From CALODP01 sp942492055 (GTDB taxonomy: Bacteria > Bacteroidota > Ignavibacteria > Ignavibacteriales > Melioribacteraceae): a stretch of 64,000 bases of DNA. Positions 1-9,354 of this stretch are shown one piece after another. Position 1 is the first letter of the stretch; each line of letters starts with the position of its first letter. The translations under genes and the position numbers were made by a program. Under the pieces are notes generated by a model that saw only the letters and a list, made by a program, of their open reading frames with translations, was not told where the DNA came from and ran no database searches. The stretch is from assembly GCA_942492055.1 (NCBI GenBank), contig CALODP010000015.1, positions 248,001 through 312,000 on the forward strand, read 5' to 3'.

Positions 1-61
1 CGGTCAATAGTCTTATTTTTCCCGTTTTTATGACTTTCTTCCTAGTTTGGGTGATTTTCTT

Positions 62-94
62 TGACAAGCTGTCACTTTTTCTGACACGGGTGCT
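62..94 (+). promoter_or_regulatory. Paired palindrome, candidate operator (copy 1)
   Basis: Two 13-bp sites of the form TGACA-N3-TGTCA lie 7 bp apart (62-74 and 82-94; 20 bp between centres). The first has perfect arms. The second keeps TGACA on the left but has GTGCT on the right. The same architecture occurs at 22482-22514 and 50523-50555. A dimeric or tetrameric DNA-binding protein is a reasonable inference. No gene follows within 600 bases here. Confidence 0.45.
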
Positions 95-256
95 GTTTTC
101 CAAGCGTAAGGCCTCTTATTATTTCCGTTTTTGCCACTTCCCGGACGTATTTGCCATTTTATTTCCGTAATAATGAGACGGTAATTTGTTTGTGTGGTTT
201 TTTTATCATAAAGTTCTTACTCCACTATTGCTTTAGCGAATAGTACTAATTTGTGT

Positions 257-294
257 ACTTTTGTCTTGACACAAAAGTACCAAAAAGTCAAGAC
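257..294. repeat. Two mutually exclusive hairpins
   Basis: ACTTTTGT (257-264) pairs with ACAAAAGT (271-278), and GTCTTGAC (263-270) pairs with GTCAAGAC (287-294). The two stems share bases, so only one can form at a time. They lie just before the nested inverted repeat at 298-426 and may belong to the same repetitive element. No function is known. Confidence 0.4.
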
Positions 295-297
295 TGT

Positions 298-426
298 AAA
301 AGAATCTCCTGAAATTCCACTCACTTCGCTAAAAGAGATAAACTCGCGGAACAAAGGGCGTTCCACTCAAACAGTATCTCTTTTTTAACGCTCAGTTTGT
401 GTAATTTCCGAGACGGAGATTCTTTT
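298..426. repeat. Nested inverted-repeat element (MITE- or long-hairpin-like)
   Basis: Four pairs of arms are nested around one centre: 298-309 with 415-426 (12 bp, perfect), 311-320 with 399-408 (one mismatch), 331-340 with 375-384 (10 bp, perfect) and 348-352 with 360-364 (5 bp, 7-base loop). The whole 129 bp can fold into one long hairpin. The right half has a relative at 48745-48787, where about 27 of 32 bases match by eye. This suggests a small dispersed element; no transposase is encoded. Confidence 0.5.
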
Positions 427-706
427 AATGTCGGGGAACGGCAAGAGGTCTTGGTTTAGCGCCATTTCATTATTCGATTCTCCTATTTAAAAATATTTCG
501 TCTCGCTTACCCTAAGTAGATGCGAGTTTTAGTAGTAAAAGGGGATCATAGTTTAATAAATTTTAAAATAAGTTTTGTTGCGCGGGCAAGATTGAATTAT
601 ATAGTTGAATTAGTTTAAGTGATAAATTAACTTGGAATTATAATTGGTGATTTTCTATGCGGGATGATATGGAGTCTTTTTCGCATAATACATATGTTGG
701 GCAAAT

Positions 707-1261
707 ATGATAAAATCAAATATCAAAATATTACTTTTGTTTATTCCCATGATTGTTATGTCAAGTTGTGCGGTTTTTAACAAGGCGCAATCTCCAGATC
801 ACATATATGTTTATGAACAAAAAGATGTTATTTTGGTTTTAAGTCCATCTGATTCGGTGAAGATGTTCATCTATAAATTTGCATTTTCTAATTCGGAATC
901 TATTGATAGTGATATTTGTACTAGTTATGCAGATAGTACTTTATTATCACTATTTACAAGCGGAAATATCTTTCGAGAGATTCTAGGGAGTGACAATTCC
1001 TCCATGGAGGAGTGGAGCGAAATTCAAGTTTGCCCAAGCAAAATAATTATCAAGGAAGTTGATAATGTTTTTGATGTTGAGCATGTTGCCACTCATACTG
1101 ACATTGAACTAGTGCAATTTAGGAATATATCACCAAATCAACAAAATGAGGTTTTCTCATTCCAGATAACATTTAACTATGGTACTGTTCACTATTGTTA
1201 TGAAATTAAGAGACTAAACAGAACTACTTTTGCCTTAAGGTTTACTGGCATGATAATATAG
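707..1261 (+). CDS. Small predicted lipoprotein, unknown function
   Basis: The 184-residue product starts with a short basic segment, a hydrophobic stretch (about residues 8-18) and a lipobox-like MSSC with cysteine at residue 21, so it is probably lipid-anchored after signal peptidase II cleavage. The rest is soluble, rich in beta-prone segments, and contains Asp/Ser-rich stretches. I recognise no domain. It stands alone, with 231 bases before the next gene. The ribosome-binding site is weak, which is common in Bacteroidota-like genomes. The start is the only one that gives a complete signal peptide. Confidence 0.6.
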   Translation: MIKSNIKILLLFIPMIVMSSCAVFNKAQSPDHIYVYEQKDVILVLSPSDSVKMFIYKFAFSNSESIDSDICTSYADSTLLSLFTSGNIFREILGSDNSSMEEWSEIQVCPSKIIIKEVDNVFDVEHVATHTDIELVQFRNISPNQQNEVFSFQITFNYGTVHYCYEIKRLNRTTFALRFTGMII

Positions 1262-1492
1262 TTTGAATTGCTTAGCTCATATTAATGGTTCGTAAAGAAG
1301 GAAACCCCTCCACGAATGGAGAAAAATTTAGTAATCCCGAAAGAGGTTTTTCCTTTCCCCAAATATTTTCCTCCTACTAATTTTGACATCATTACTCCCA
1401 AAAAAGAAGAATAATTCTGGAATGACTATAAGATTTCTTGAGAATAACGGGGATTATTCTTTTATTTGAATAATTCGTAAAAGGAGGGAAAT

Positions 1493-1936
1493 ATGACATC
1501 TTCTTTAAGGGAACTTGAGAATATTCTCGCGATATTGGATTTGTGTGAAGATCAGCAAAGCAGAATCAACTATCTAATTGATCTCGCTGCCAAGTTTAAG
1601 CCGGTACCAGAAAATATTGCCAAACGACCGTTTGACCGGAATCATTTGGTTAAGCATTGCGATTCGCAAGTATATGTCTGGGTTGAGAAGTCAGAAAATG
1701 GAAAATACAATCCTTATTTCGCGGTTGAAAATCCGAACGGAATAGCCTCGAAAGCGCTGGCCGCCATATTGCAACTTACGCTAACCGGAAAAACCGCCAA
1801 AGATTATCTGGAGGTAAAGACGTCACTGGTCGATAAAGTATTCGGTGAGCAATTATCAACCGGAAAGCATTTGGGATTAACAGAAATAATTCATCGATTG
1901 CATCTGGAAATTTCTTTCTTGGAAAGTAAAAAGTAA
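1493..1936 (+). CDS. sufE: SufE-family cysteine desulfuration protein
   Basis: The 147-residue product has the length and layout of SufE, which takes persulfide sulfur from the cysteine desulfurase SufS and passes it to the SufBCD iron-sulfur scaffold. The acceptor cysteine is Cys56, in HCDSQV, matching the family motif G-C-x-S-x-V/T-W with His replacing Gly. The preceding KPVPE and the later GIASKALAAIL segment (residues 84-94) also fit the fold. A strong AGGAGGGA site lies just before the ATG. The sufBCD genes are not in the window; a NifS-type desulfurase sits at 20480-21634, far from it. Confidence 0.85.
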   Translation: MTSSLRELENILAILDLCEDQQSRINYLIDLAAKFKPVPENIAKRPFDRNHLVKHCDSQVYVWVEKSENGKYNPYFAVENPNGIASKALAAILQLTLTGKTAKDYLEVKTSLVDKVFGEQLSTGKHLGLTEIIHRLHLEISFLESKK

Positions 1937-1999
1937 AGGAACCATTTCCCGCCGGAAGATTGTTAATGGTAGTATTCGTAAATATTACACAGGAATAAT

Positions 2000-2194
2000 A
2001 TGGCGGAATTAACACTTGAAAAGGCGGAAAGAATAGCCAAAGATTACTATCATCTTTTGATTGAGAAACATAAGAACGAAGGGTATGAGTATAAAATAGT
2101 TTTAAGTGGTGATGAAGAGAAAAAGAATGAAGGATTTTTAATTCGATTCGAGAAAGAAGATGCAGAGTGTAAGTCCTACAGAGTGATTTTGTGA
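2000..2194 (+). CDS. Small hypothetical protein (64 aa)
   Basis: The product has 64 residues and is highly charged, with many Lys and Glu and no signal peptide or membrane segment. A plausible ribosome-binding site (AGGA) precedes the ATG, and the gene follows sufE by 63 bases in the same direction, so it may be co-transcribed. I do not recognise the family. The coherent composition and acidic-basic alternation suggest a real small soluble protein, but a chance ORF cannot be excluded. Confidence 0.5.
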   Translation: MAELTLEKAERIAKDYYHLLIEKHKNEGYEYKIVLSGDEEKKNEGFLIRFEKEDAECKSYRVIL

Positions 2195-2472
2195 ATGTTT
2201 ATGGCGGGAAGCAATCCAAGACCTACAGCGCGTAATTATATATTATCAGATAGTTTGTTATGAATACTTCATTCAGTGATTTCGTATCTGACAGCAACTT
2301 GGATGGTTGCTAGGGGAAGTCGGAGTATATTGTATCTTCAAAAAACGATGTAGCCCGCATACTGTCCACGATTCGCCTTTGACGGAAGCGGAGTCGAAGC
2401 AAACGAACACTTAAGCAAAAATTTTCCCTCGACTTTTTGGGGAAACGCTTTTATCTTCGTTCTGGAGTCACT

Positions 2473-3234
2473 TCAGATCAATTTAATATCATTGAGAAAT
2501 GGGAATTTTTCTCTTTGAGATTTTACTTTATCCATATCGATATCAATTTCGAATATCTCTTCCTTTTCATCTGTCATTAGCAGTTCATTTCCCGCCGGAT
2601 CGAAGATAGCGCTGCAGCCGTTATATTTGTTGAAAGGATCGTTTCCGGTGCGATTTACTCCGATTGTGTAAGCAATGTTTTCCACCGAACGAGCTCTGAG
2701 CAAAATCTTCCAGTGTTCAATTCGTTGAACCGGCCAATTCGCAATGTTGATCAGAATATCGGCTCTTTCCTTTGCGTACTTTCTATATAGTTCGGGAAAG
2801 CGGAGATCGTAACAGACGGATAGACCTATTTTGTTGCCATCAATTTTGGTAATAACCGGTTCCTTTGCGGAATCGAAATATTTTTCCTCTTTGGCAAAAC
2901 TAAAAGGATGTATTTTTCTGTATCGAGCCATAATAAGTCCGTTCGGATCGAAATGGACTAAAGAGTTGTAGACGTTATCGTTATCCTTTTCGATAATCCC
3001 AGCAAAGATGTGTTTCTTCAACTTGGCGGCAAGATTAATAAAGAATGTTGTGGATGTTCCGTCAAGTTCTTCGGCTATGTTTCGTGAGTTTACGGAGAAT
3101 CCGGTGAGGCTCATTTCCGGGAATATAAGAACATCAGCTTCGGAATTCTTTTGCGATAGCAATTTTTCGACAATAAGGATGCTTTTCTCCGGATTTTCCC
3201 ATTCCGGCGCAAACTGTACTATTCCGATTTTCAT
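2473..3234 (-). CDS. Carbon-nitrogen hydrolase, omega-amidase-like (nitrilase superfamily)
   Basis: The 253-residue protein has the nitrilase-superfamily catalytic triad in order: Glu40 (FPEMSLTG), Lys107 (YRKIHPF) and Cys141 (SVCYDLRFPE). Length and motif spelling resemble the YafV/Nit2 branch, which hydrolyses omega-amides such as alpha-ketoglutaramate, a repair or salvage step after glutamine transamination. It is cytosolic, with no signal peptide. The gene runs opposite to its neighbours and is followed by the SpmAB gene transcribed divergently from the other side, so it is probably monocistronic. The exact substrate is inferred from family resemblance. Confidence 0.85.
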   Translation of the reverse strand: MKIGIVQFAPEWENPEKSILIVEKLLSQKNSEADVLIFPEMSLTGFSVNSRNIAEELDGTSTTFFINLAAKLKKHIFAGIIEKDNDNVYNSLVHFDPNGLIMARYRKIHPFSFAKEEKYFDSAKEPVITKIDGNKIGLSVCYDLRFPELYRKYAKERADILINIANWPVQRIEHWKILLRARSVENIAYTIGVNRTGNDPFNKYNGCSAIFDPAGNELLMTDEKEEIFEIDIDMDKVKSQREKFPFLNDIKLI

Positions 3235-3446
3235 TCGTGTATCCTTAATAAATAAGATCAGTGATATATTTTATTTAGCAAAATAATGGAATAAAAGAAA
3301 AGTTTCATAAAAAAAAGGGAGAAATAGTTTTAATTTAGGTTTCCATTCACTATAAGAATTACTAACTTTGCGACTTAATCGAGGATCAAAACCAATAAAA
3401 AATAAATGATTAAATTCTATTCTATTACCTACCAGAAGGATTTCAT

Positions 3447-5075
3447 ATGTTAAACAAAGTATGGCTTGGATTAATAGTAATCGGTATCGGTGTAGCCTTA
3501 TCGCTTGATGTTTATGAACGGGGAACAAATACGTATCGAAATGGGGAATACCTGCCGGTCGAAATTGTATTCAATGAAGTATTTTCTACTGAGAAGAACA
3601 AATCTTATGATGCTGAAATTTCTGTGAAAGGTTCTGATTTTAATGAGTTTTATGATGTTGATTACGGTGAGAATTTTAAGCAAAATGCAAAGGTAACTGT
3701 TGATACCGAAAGTAAGAAAAATATTCTCTTCTTTAATGTTAGTGATTTTTCTCCGAAGATTTGGAAGAAGATGGCTAAAATTAAAGGGAAGGAGAAAGAT
3801 CTTACCGGTTACGCGAAAATTGAGAGTATTGATTCGAACAAAGCAGTTGCGGCAATTACGCTTGAAGACATTAGTTTTGCAAAGATGAATGAAGTAACAA
3901 ATTCCGCTCTCGAATATGCCGGGATAGCTGTTGATATCGCATTGGGGCTAATCGGTATTATGGCTATGTGGCTTGGAGTTATGAAAGTGGCCGAAGAAGC
4001 GGGATTGATCAAAATAATAGCGAAAGCTGTTAGACCAATTACGAAATTTTTATTCCCGGATGTTCCGGCGGATCATCCTGCAATGGGTTCGATGATTATG
4101 AACATAGCGGCGAATATGCTGGGACTTGGAAATGCCGCAACGCCGTTCGGGCTAAAAGCTATGGAAGAGCTTGATACCCTTAATCCGAAAAAAGGGACGG
4201 CTACAAACGCGATGTGTACATTCCTGGCGATCAATACTGCCGGTTTGACTATGATTCCCGCTACGGCTATTGCGATACGAGCTGCCGCAGGGAGTAGTAA
4301 TCCCGCAATTATTATTGGTACTGCCTTTTTCGGCGCAATTTGCGCTACTACGGTTGGTATTACCGCGACAAAGATAATGGAGAAATTTCCGCTAAAGGAT
4401 GGTATTTCCGGTCTTTTGGCTACATACAGAAGAGCATTGATAGTAATGTTAGGAATTATTGCTATTGGGGCTTTATTAGTATTTACCGGCGCGTTTTCGG
4501 TTATCAGTTCGATTTTCGGATTCGTAAATGCCGATTTGATAAAGGGTGTTATTGATATTATTTCTATTCTGGCGATTCCTATGTTGATTATTATATTTAT
4601 AGGATACGGAGCCATTAAAAAGGTAAAAGTTTACGAGGTCTTTGTCGAAGGAGCTAAAGACGGATTTGACGTAGCGTTAAAGATAATTCCGTATTTAGTT
4701 GGTATGTTAGTTGCCATAGGAATATTCAGAGCCGGAGGCGGAATGGATCTACTTATGGTAATATTAAAGCCTATCACAGATCTTATAGGAATGCCTGCCG
4801 AAGCTCTTCCAATGGCGATTATGAGACCTCTATCCGGTAGCGGTTCTTTGGGAATCATGGCAGAAATCATAAAAGTACATGGTCCGGATTCATTTATCGG
4901 AATTTTGGTATCAACTTTCTTCGGAAGTACAGAGACCACATTTTACGTGCTTGCGGTTTACTTTGGATATGTTAATATTAGGAATTCAAGACACGCGCTT
5001 TTTGCAGGATTGTTGGCGGATATCGCCGGTATCTTGGGAGCGTTGTTTATTGTTAAACTATTATTCGGAGCATAA
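3447..5075 (+). CDS. SpmA-SpmB fusion, Gate-domain membrane protein
   Basis: The 542-residue protein is a fusion of the two spore maturation proteins. After an N-terminal membrane anchor and a soluble insert (about residues 25-140), the SpmA-like half carries NMLGLGNAATPFG and NTAGLTMIPATA (about 220-275), and the SpmB-like half carries GAKDGFDVALKIIPY and MRPLSGSGSLG (about 390-475). Both halves are Gate-domain multispan membrane domains of unproven transport function. The fusion is widespread in non-sporulating FCB bacteria, so no link to sporulation is implied. The stop codon abuts the ATG of the next dehydrogenase gene, suggesting coupling. Confidence 0.85.
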   Translation: MLNKVWLGLIVIGIGVALSLDVYERGTNTYRNGEYLPVEIVFNEVFSTEKNKSYDAEISVKGSDFNEFYDVDYGENFKQNAKVTVDTESKKNILFFNVSDFSPKIWKKMAKIKGKEKDLTGYAKIESIDSNKAVAAITLEDISFAKMNEVTNSALEYAGIAVDIALGLIGIMAMWLGVMKVAEEAGLIKIIAKAVRPITKFLFPDVPADHPAMGSMIMNIAANMLGLGNAATPFGLKAMEELDTLNPKKGTATNAMCTFLAINTAGLTMIPATAIAIRAAAGSSNPAIIIGTAFFGAICATTVGITATKIMEKFPLKDGISGLLATYRRALIVMLGIIAIGALLVFTGAFSVISSIFGFVNADLIKGVIDIISILAIPMLIIIFIGYGAIKKVKVYEVFVEGAKDGFDVALKIIPYLVGMLVAIGIFRAGGGMDLLMVILKPITDLIGMPAEALPMAIMRPLSGSGSLGIMAEIIKVHGPDSFIGILVSTFFGSTETTFYVLAVYFGYVNIRNSRHALFAGLLADIAGILGALFIVKLLFGA

Positions 5076-6029
5076 ATGAAAGTATTTATAACACGCAAAA
5101 TTCCAAAAGTAGCGGAGGAGTTGTTTCGTGAAAATGGAATCGGTGTTAAATCTTTCAACGATAATAGACCAATTACTCAAGAAGAAATAATCCGTGAATG
5201 TGAAAATGTTGACGGGATAATAAGTTTGCTGACGGACCGCTTTGATAAGGCGGTCCTTTCTGCTTTAAATAGGTGTAGAGTAATTGCAAATTACGCTGTT
5301 GGATTTAATAATATTGATATTCATTACGCAAAAGAGAAGGGTATTGTTGTAACAAATACACCTGATATATTAACCGACGCAACTGCCGATTTGGCCTTTA
5401 CATTGCTGATGACGTGCGCAAGGAGAGCTCTGGAAGGGGATAGGATGGTACGAGAAGGAAAATTTACAGGTTGGGAACCTGAGTTGCTTCTCGGAATGGA
5501 ATTGCGCGGAAAAACAATCGGAATTGTTGGAGCCGGAAGAATCGGTCAGGCAACTGCCGAGAGAGCCAAAGCTTTCGGAATGGATATATTATATTACAGT
5601 AAATCGAAGAAAGAAGATTTCGAACAGAGGTTAGGTGCTGAAAAATCGACTCTCGAAAATTTATTAAAAAAATCGGATGTTGTTTCTTTACATTTGCCTC
5701 TTAACGAAATGACTAATAAATTACTAAGCTCAGATAAATTAGAATTGATGAAAAGAGATTCGATTCTAATTAATACTGCTCGTGGAGAAATAATTGATGA
5801 AGATTATTTGATTGAAATGTTGAAGACGAATAGGATTGCCTCTGCCGGATTAGATGTTTATGAGAACGAGCCTAATGTAAAGGAAGGATTCTTATCACTT
5901 AAAAATGTTGTTCTGTTCCCACATTTGGGGAGCGCTACAGTGGAAGCCAGAGATGAAATGGCTACTTTGTCGGCGAAAAATGTGATCAACGTTTTAAAGG
6001 GGAAAAAAGCTATTACACCGGTTAATTGA
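5076..6029 (+). CDS. D-isomer-specific 2-hydroxyacid dehydrogenase (glyoxylate/hydroxypyruvate reductase type)
   Basis: The 317-residue protein has the complete family layout: a Rossmann NAD(P) motif GIVGAGRIG (about residues 149-157), the catalytic Arg in NTARGE, Glu in ENEPNV and His in FPHLGSA. The closest recognised branch is glyoxylate reductase/GyaR, which reduces glyoxylate or hydroxypyruvate to glycolate or glycerate. The ATG directly follows the stop of the SpmAB gene, and alanine dehydrogenase starts 60 bases downstream, so an operon is likely. Substrate assignment is by family only; phosphoglycerate dehydrogenase is unlikely because the ACT domain is missing. Confidence 0.85.
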   Translation: MKVFITRKIPKVAEELFRENGIGVKSFNDNRPITQEEIIRECENVDGIISLLTDRFDKAVLSALNRCRVIANYAVGFNNIDIHYAKEKGIVVTNTPDILTDATADLAFTLLMTCARRALEGDRMVREGKFTGWEPELLLGMELRGKTIGIVGAGRIGQATAERAKAFGMDILYYSKSKKEDFEQRLGAEKSTLENLLKKSDVVSLHLPLNEMTNKLLSSDKLELMKRDSILINTARGEIIDEDYLIEMLKTNRIASAGLDVYENEPNVKEGFLSLKNVVLFPHLGSATVEARDEMATLSAKNVINVLKGKKAITPVN

Positions 6030-6089
6030 AAAATTGGAATTAACCGTTTTTATAAGTAATTTATGCAAATCTAAATAGCGAGAGAGCCT

Positions 6090-7211
6090 ATGCGCATTGG
6101 AATTCCGAAAGAAACGGTCTTGGAAGAAAAGCGAGTTGCTCTTGCGCCTGCAGGAGTTGATGCCCTGGTAAAATCGGGGCATATGGTGTTTATTGAAACC
6201 GGAGCGGGCGCTGGGAGTCATTTTACCGATCAAAACTATATGGATGTCGGTGCAAATATTGTTTATAGCCCTGAGGAAGTATATCAACGGGCAGAGTTAA
6301 TTGCGAAAATCGCCCCCATTACCGAAGAAGAAACCGAATTACTACAAGAAGGACAAATCTTATTTTCATTTCTCCATTTGGCTGTCGGTAAAAAAGGTGT
6401 TATAGAAAACCTGATCCGAAAAAAAATAACAGCCATCGCATATGAATTAATCGAAAACAACGGACATTTACCTGTTCAGCACTGTATGAGTGAGATAGCC
6501 GGACAGATTGCGGTGCAACGTGGCGAGATGTATTTGGGAAGTGATCTTTCGAAAGGCCGAGGTATTCTGATGGGTGGGATTACCGGAGTTGCTCCTGCTG
6601 CTGTTGTAATTATTGGCGCCGGGGTTGTAGGTCTGAATGCCGCAAGAGCTGCTTTGTCGAGAGGAGCTCAGGTCATTGTTCTGGATAAGGATTTAATAAG
6701 GTTACGACAAATAGAAAATTTGCTAGCGAAGAAAATTACTACTGTTGCGGCAAATCCATATACAATTGCCAGAGGAGTTAAGTTTGCCGATTTATTAATC
6801 GGGGCAATTCAAATAAAAGGGGAGAAATCTCCGCATCTGGTTTCGAAAGAGATGGTTCGTACAATGAAAAAAGGATCGGTTATCGTAGATGTATCGATTG
6901 ATCAAGGTGGCTGTATTGAATCGAGCAGACCTACTTCGTTGTCCGATCCGATTTATATAGAGAATGATGTAATACATTTTTGTGTACCCAATATTCCTGC
7001 AATGGTAGCCAGAACCGCTACATTCGGAATAACAAACGCGTCATTGGAATATATTCAAAACATTGCCGATAACGGTCTTGCAAATGCTGTTCTTAGTGAC
7101 GAAGGGATGTCCAAAGGAATATGTACCTATAATGCATTTTGTACAAACGAAACAATAGCGAATATATTTAATCTGGAATATAGAAGATTGCATATTTTTT
7201 CAACTAACTAA
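6090..7211 (+). CDS. ald: Alanine dehydrogenase
   Basis: The 373-residue protein matches the alanine dehydrogenase/transhydrogenase-alpha family: it begins MRIGIPKET, contains KRVALAP near the start, and has a GAGVVGLNAAR nucleotide-binding motif near residue 176. It interconverts L-alanine and pyruvate with NAD and ammonia. The length fits Ald rather than the longer PntAA. It lies in a run of co-directional central-metabolism genes; the CoA-transferase starts 14 bases after its stop. Confidence 0.87.
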   Translation: MRIGIPKETVLEEKRVALAPAGVDALVKSGHMVFIETGAGAGSHFTDQNYMDVGANIVYSPEEVYQRAELIAKIAPITEEETELLQEGQILFSFLHLAVGKKGVIENLIRKKITAIAYELIENNGHLPVQHCMSEIAGQIAVQRGEMYLGSDLSKGRGILMGGITGVAPAAVVIIGAGVVGLNAARAALSRGAQVIVLDKDLIRLRQIENLLAKKITTVAANPYTIARGVKFADLLIGAIQIKGEKSPHLVSKEMVRTMKKGSVIVDVSIDQGGCIESSRPTSLSDPIYIENDVIHFCVPNIPAMVARTATFGITNASLEYIQNIADNGLANAVLSDEGMSKGICTYNAFCTNETIANIFNLEYRRLHIFSTN

Positions 7212-7225
7212 CGGATTGTTTTAGT

Positions 7226-8575
7226 ATGATTGAAGATATTAAGATGGGCAAACCTAAAAATGCCCCTTGGTTAAATAAGTATCAATCAAAACTTGTTTCC
7301 GCTGAGGAAGCAGTAAAAGTAATAAAGTCGGGGGACAACGTTTTGGTTCAACCCGGTTGCGCTGCTCCTATGGAAATAATTAGAAAGATGGTAGACAGGA
7401 AGGATGAGCTGAGTGATGTGACAATTCATCATATTCTTGTTGTTGGAGATCTTCCTTATACTGCTCCCGGAATGGAAAAACATTTTAAGCATAGAGCCTA
7501 TTTTATCGGACATAATGTAAGAAAAGCTGTTAACGAAGGGAGAGCTGATTTTGTCCCGATTTTCTTAAACGAGGTTACTCTTCTTTTTACGAAAGGGGTT
7601 GTACCGTTGGATGTATGTCTGATTCATGTTTCTCTGCCGGATGAGCATGGATTTTGTAGTTACGGCATTGATGTCGGGAATATAAAATCTCCTGCCGAAA
7701 AAGCTAAGATTGTTATTGCCCAGGTGAATAAAGAGATGCCAAGAGGATTGGGGAATAGCTTTATTCATGTAAGTAAAATAGATTATTTGGTTGAACATGA
7801 CGAACCGTTATTCGAGTTACCTCAAGTTGATCCGAATGCTTCACCGGAGGATTTAGCCGTATATGATAAAATCGGGCAAAATGTAGCTTCTCTTATAGAA
7901 GACGGGGCAACATTGCAGATGGGTATTGGGGCAATTCCCGATGCGGTATTGAAGTACTTACGAGATAAAAAGGATCTTGGAATTCATACCGAGATGTTTT
8001 CTGACGGTGTAGTAGATCTTATTGAGGAAGGAATAATAAATGGGGATAAAAAAACAATCCATAAAGGGAAAGTGATTGCCGGATTTGTTTTGGGTACAAG
8101 AAAGTCATATGATTTTCTGGATAACAACCCGATATTTGAGTTTCATCCTCAGGAGTACGTAAATAATCCGTTTATTATTGCTCAGAACAATAAAATGGTC
8201 GCGATTAATTCTGCTATCGAAGTAGATTTAACCGGACAGGTTTGCGCTGATTCAATAGGCCCAAGATTTTACAGTGGGATCGGCGGACAAGTGGATTTTA
8301 TAAGAGGAGCCGCCCATTCCGAAGGTGGAAAGCCGATTATTGCTCTTCCGTCAACGGCAAAGAATGGTCAGCTTTCTCGAATTGTAACTACGTTAAAGCC
8401 GGGAGCCGGAGTTGTTACCTCCCGAGGGGATGTTCATTATGTGGTTACAGAATTCGGTATTGCTTATTTGCATGGTAAGTCCATACGCGAAAGAGTAAAT
8501 GCTTTGGCGAGTGTAGCACATCCGAATTTCAGAGAAGAATTATTAAAATATGCTAAAGAAACATTTCATTTATAG
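7226..8575 (+). CDS. Acetyl-CoA hydrolase/transferase family CoA-transferase (4-hydroxybutyrate CoA-transferase-like)
   Basis: The 449-residue protein has both halves of the family I CoA-transferase fold in one chain. The catalytic glutamate is Glu256 in HTEMFSDG, and the C-terminal half has the acetyl-CoA hydrolase signature around the GIGGQ..F.RGA segment. Family members move CoA between acetyl-CoA and acids such as 4-hydroxybutyrate, butyrate or succinate, forming an enzyme thioester. The start ATG at 7226 precedes a typical APWLNKY opening. It is probably co-transcribed with ald and the following phosphatase. The acceptor acid cannot be told from sequence. Confidence 0.85.
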   Translation: MIEDIKMGKPKNAPWLNKYQSKLVSAEEAVKVIKSGDNVLVQPGCAAPMEIIRKMVDRKDELSDVTIHHILVVGDLPYTAPGMEKHFKHRAYFIGHNVRKAVNEGRADFVPIFLNEVTLLFTKGVVPLDVCLIHVSLPDEHGFCSYGIDVGNIKSPAEKAKIVIAQVNKEMPRGLGNSFIHVSKIDYLVEHDEPLFELPQVDPNASPEDLAVYDKIGQNVASLIEDGATLQMGIGAIPDAVLKYLRDKKDLGIHTEMFSDGVVDLIEEGIINGDKKTIHKGKVIAGFVLGTRKSYDFLDNNPIFEFHPQEYVNNPFIIAQNNKMVAINSAIEVDLTGQVCADSIGPRFYSGIGGQVDFIRGAAHSEGGKPIIALPSTAKNGQLSRIVTTLKPGAGVVTSRGDVHYVVTEFGIAYLHGKSIRERVNALASVAHPNFREELLKYAKETFHL

Positions 8576-8581
8576 ATAATT

Positions 8582-9271
8582 ATGGTTGCTGTAATAGGTG
8601 ATATTCACGGTTGTTTTTATACACTGGTGGAATTGTATAACAAGATCAGGATGAAATATCCTGAAATTCCTGTGTATTGTCTCGGAGATTTGGTAGATCG
8701 TGGGAATAATAGTTATGAAGTAATTTACTTTATGATAAACGAGAAGATACCTTTCACTCCGGGGAATCATGATTATATGTTTTATCATTTTTTCAAAGAG
8801 CCTACGAGCGTATTTGCTCGCTCGTGGGTTTTCAATGGGAATGAGCAAACATTACAATCATACGAGAATCACGAAGACTCTGTTTTTAAACATATAGAAT
8901 ATATAAAGCGGGCTCCTCTGATTATTAATACCAGCGATTGTTATATCTCACATGCCGGAATTTCGAGTAAATACAAAAACTATTTACCAAAAGATTATCA
9001 CGGAAATCTTGAGATTCTTGAAGAATTTGTTCTTAATGACTACAGAGGGGATCAAGGTGTCTTATGGTGTCGGGATCAATTGTTGAATATCGGAAAACTT
9101 CAAGTTGTCGGGCATACAAAGCATCATGAAATCACTTTGGATGAAAAGGCAAACGCCGTTTATATTGATACGGGAGCTTGTGTCGGGAATAAATTAAGCG
9201 CAGTTATAATAGAAGCTAATGTCATTGTGGATGTTATTGAACAGAAGACACAGCTTAATGATATTATTTGA
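8582..9271 (+). CDS. Metallophosphoesterase, PrpA/ApaH-like serine/threonine phosphatase
   Basis: The 229-residue protein carries the calcineurin-type metal-binding motifs in order: GDIHG (residues 6-10), GDLVDRG (about 36-42), GNHDYM (about 61-66), SHAG (about 123-126) and a later GHT. These fit PPP-family protein phosphatases of the PrpA type or diadenosine tetraphosphatases, which cannot be separated here. It is cytosolic. It starts six bases after the CoA-transferase stop, so it belongs to the same transcript, and ends 83 bases before sprA. Confidence 0.82.
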   Translation: MVAVIGDIHGCFYTLVELYNKIRMKYPEIPVYCLGDLVDRGNNSYEVIYFMINEKIPFTPGNHDYMFYHFFKEPTSVFARSWVFNGNEQTLQSYENHEDSVFKHIEYIKRAPLIINTSDCYISHAGISSKYKNYLPKDYHGNLEILEEFVLNDYRGDQGVLWCRDQLLNIGKLQVVGHTKHHEITLDEKANAVYIDTGACVGNKLSAVIIEANVIVDVIEQKTQLNDII

Positions 9272-9354
9272 AAGTGCAAAATTATGTCACATAGTTTTAT
9301 TCAATTGCAAATTATGATTCAAATAAATATTTTTTAGGCACTTATTAAGAATTA

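Larger units (their letters stand above)
1..706. other. Gene-free left edge
   Basis: No convincing coding frame was found before the lipoprotein gene at 707. The stretch holds a paired palindrome (62-94), two competing hairpins (257-294) and a nested inverted repeat (298-426), listed separately. The first 95 bases align by eye with 50470-50560, upstream of the 215-residue unknown gene, so this may be a regulatory module that has lost its gene. From 430 to 706 I see only AT-rich sequence. Confidence 0.6.

Noticed and set aside
2195..2472. Riboswitch or attenuator
   Set aside because: Only a short AGCAAC/GTTGCT hairpin is visible near 2300, with no known aptamer pattern.
4073..4615. Minus-strand hydrophobic ORF opposite the SpmAB gene
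   Set aside because: Antisense shadow of a membrane protein gene; no independent signals.
5044..5076. Frameshift between SpmAB and dehydrogenase
   Set aside because: TAAATG is simply a stop followed by a start; both proteins are full length.
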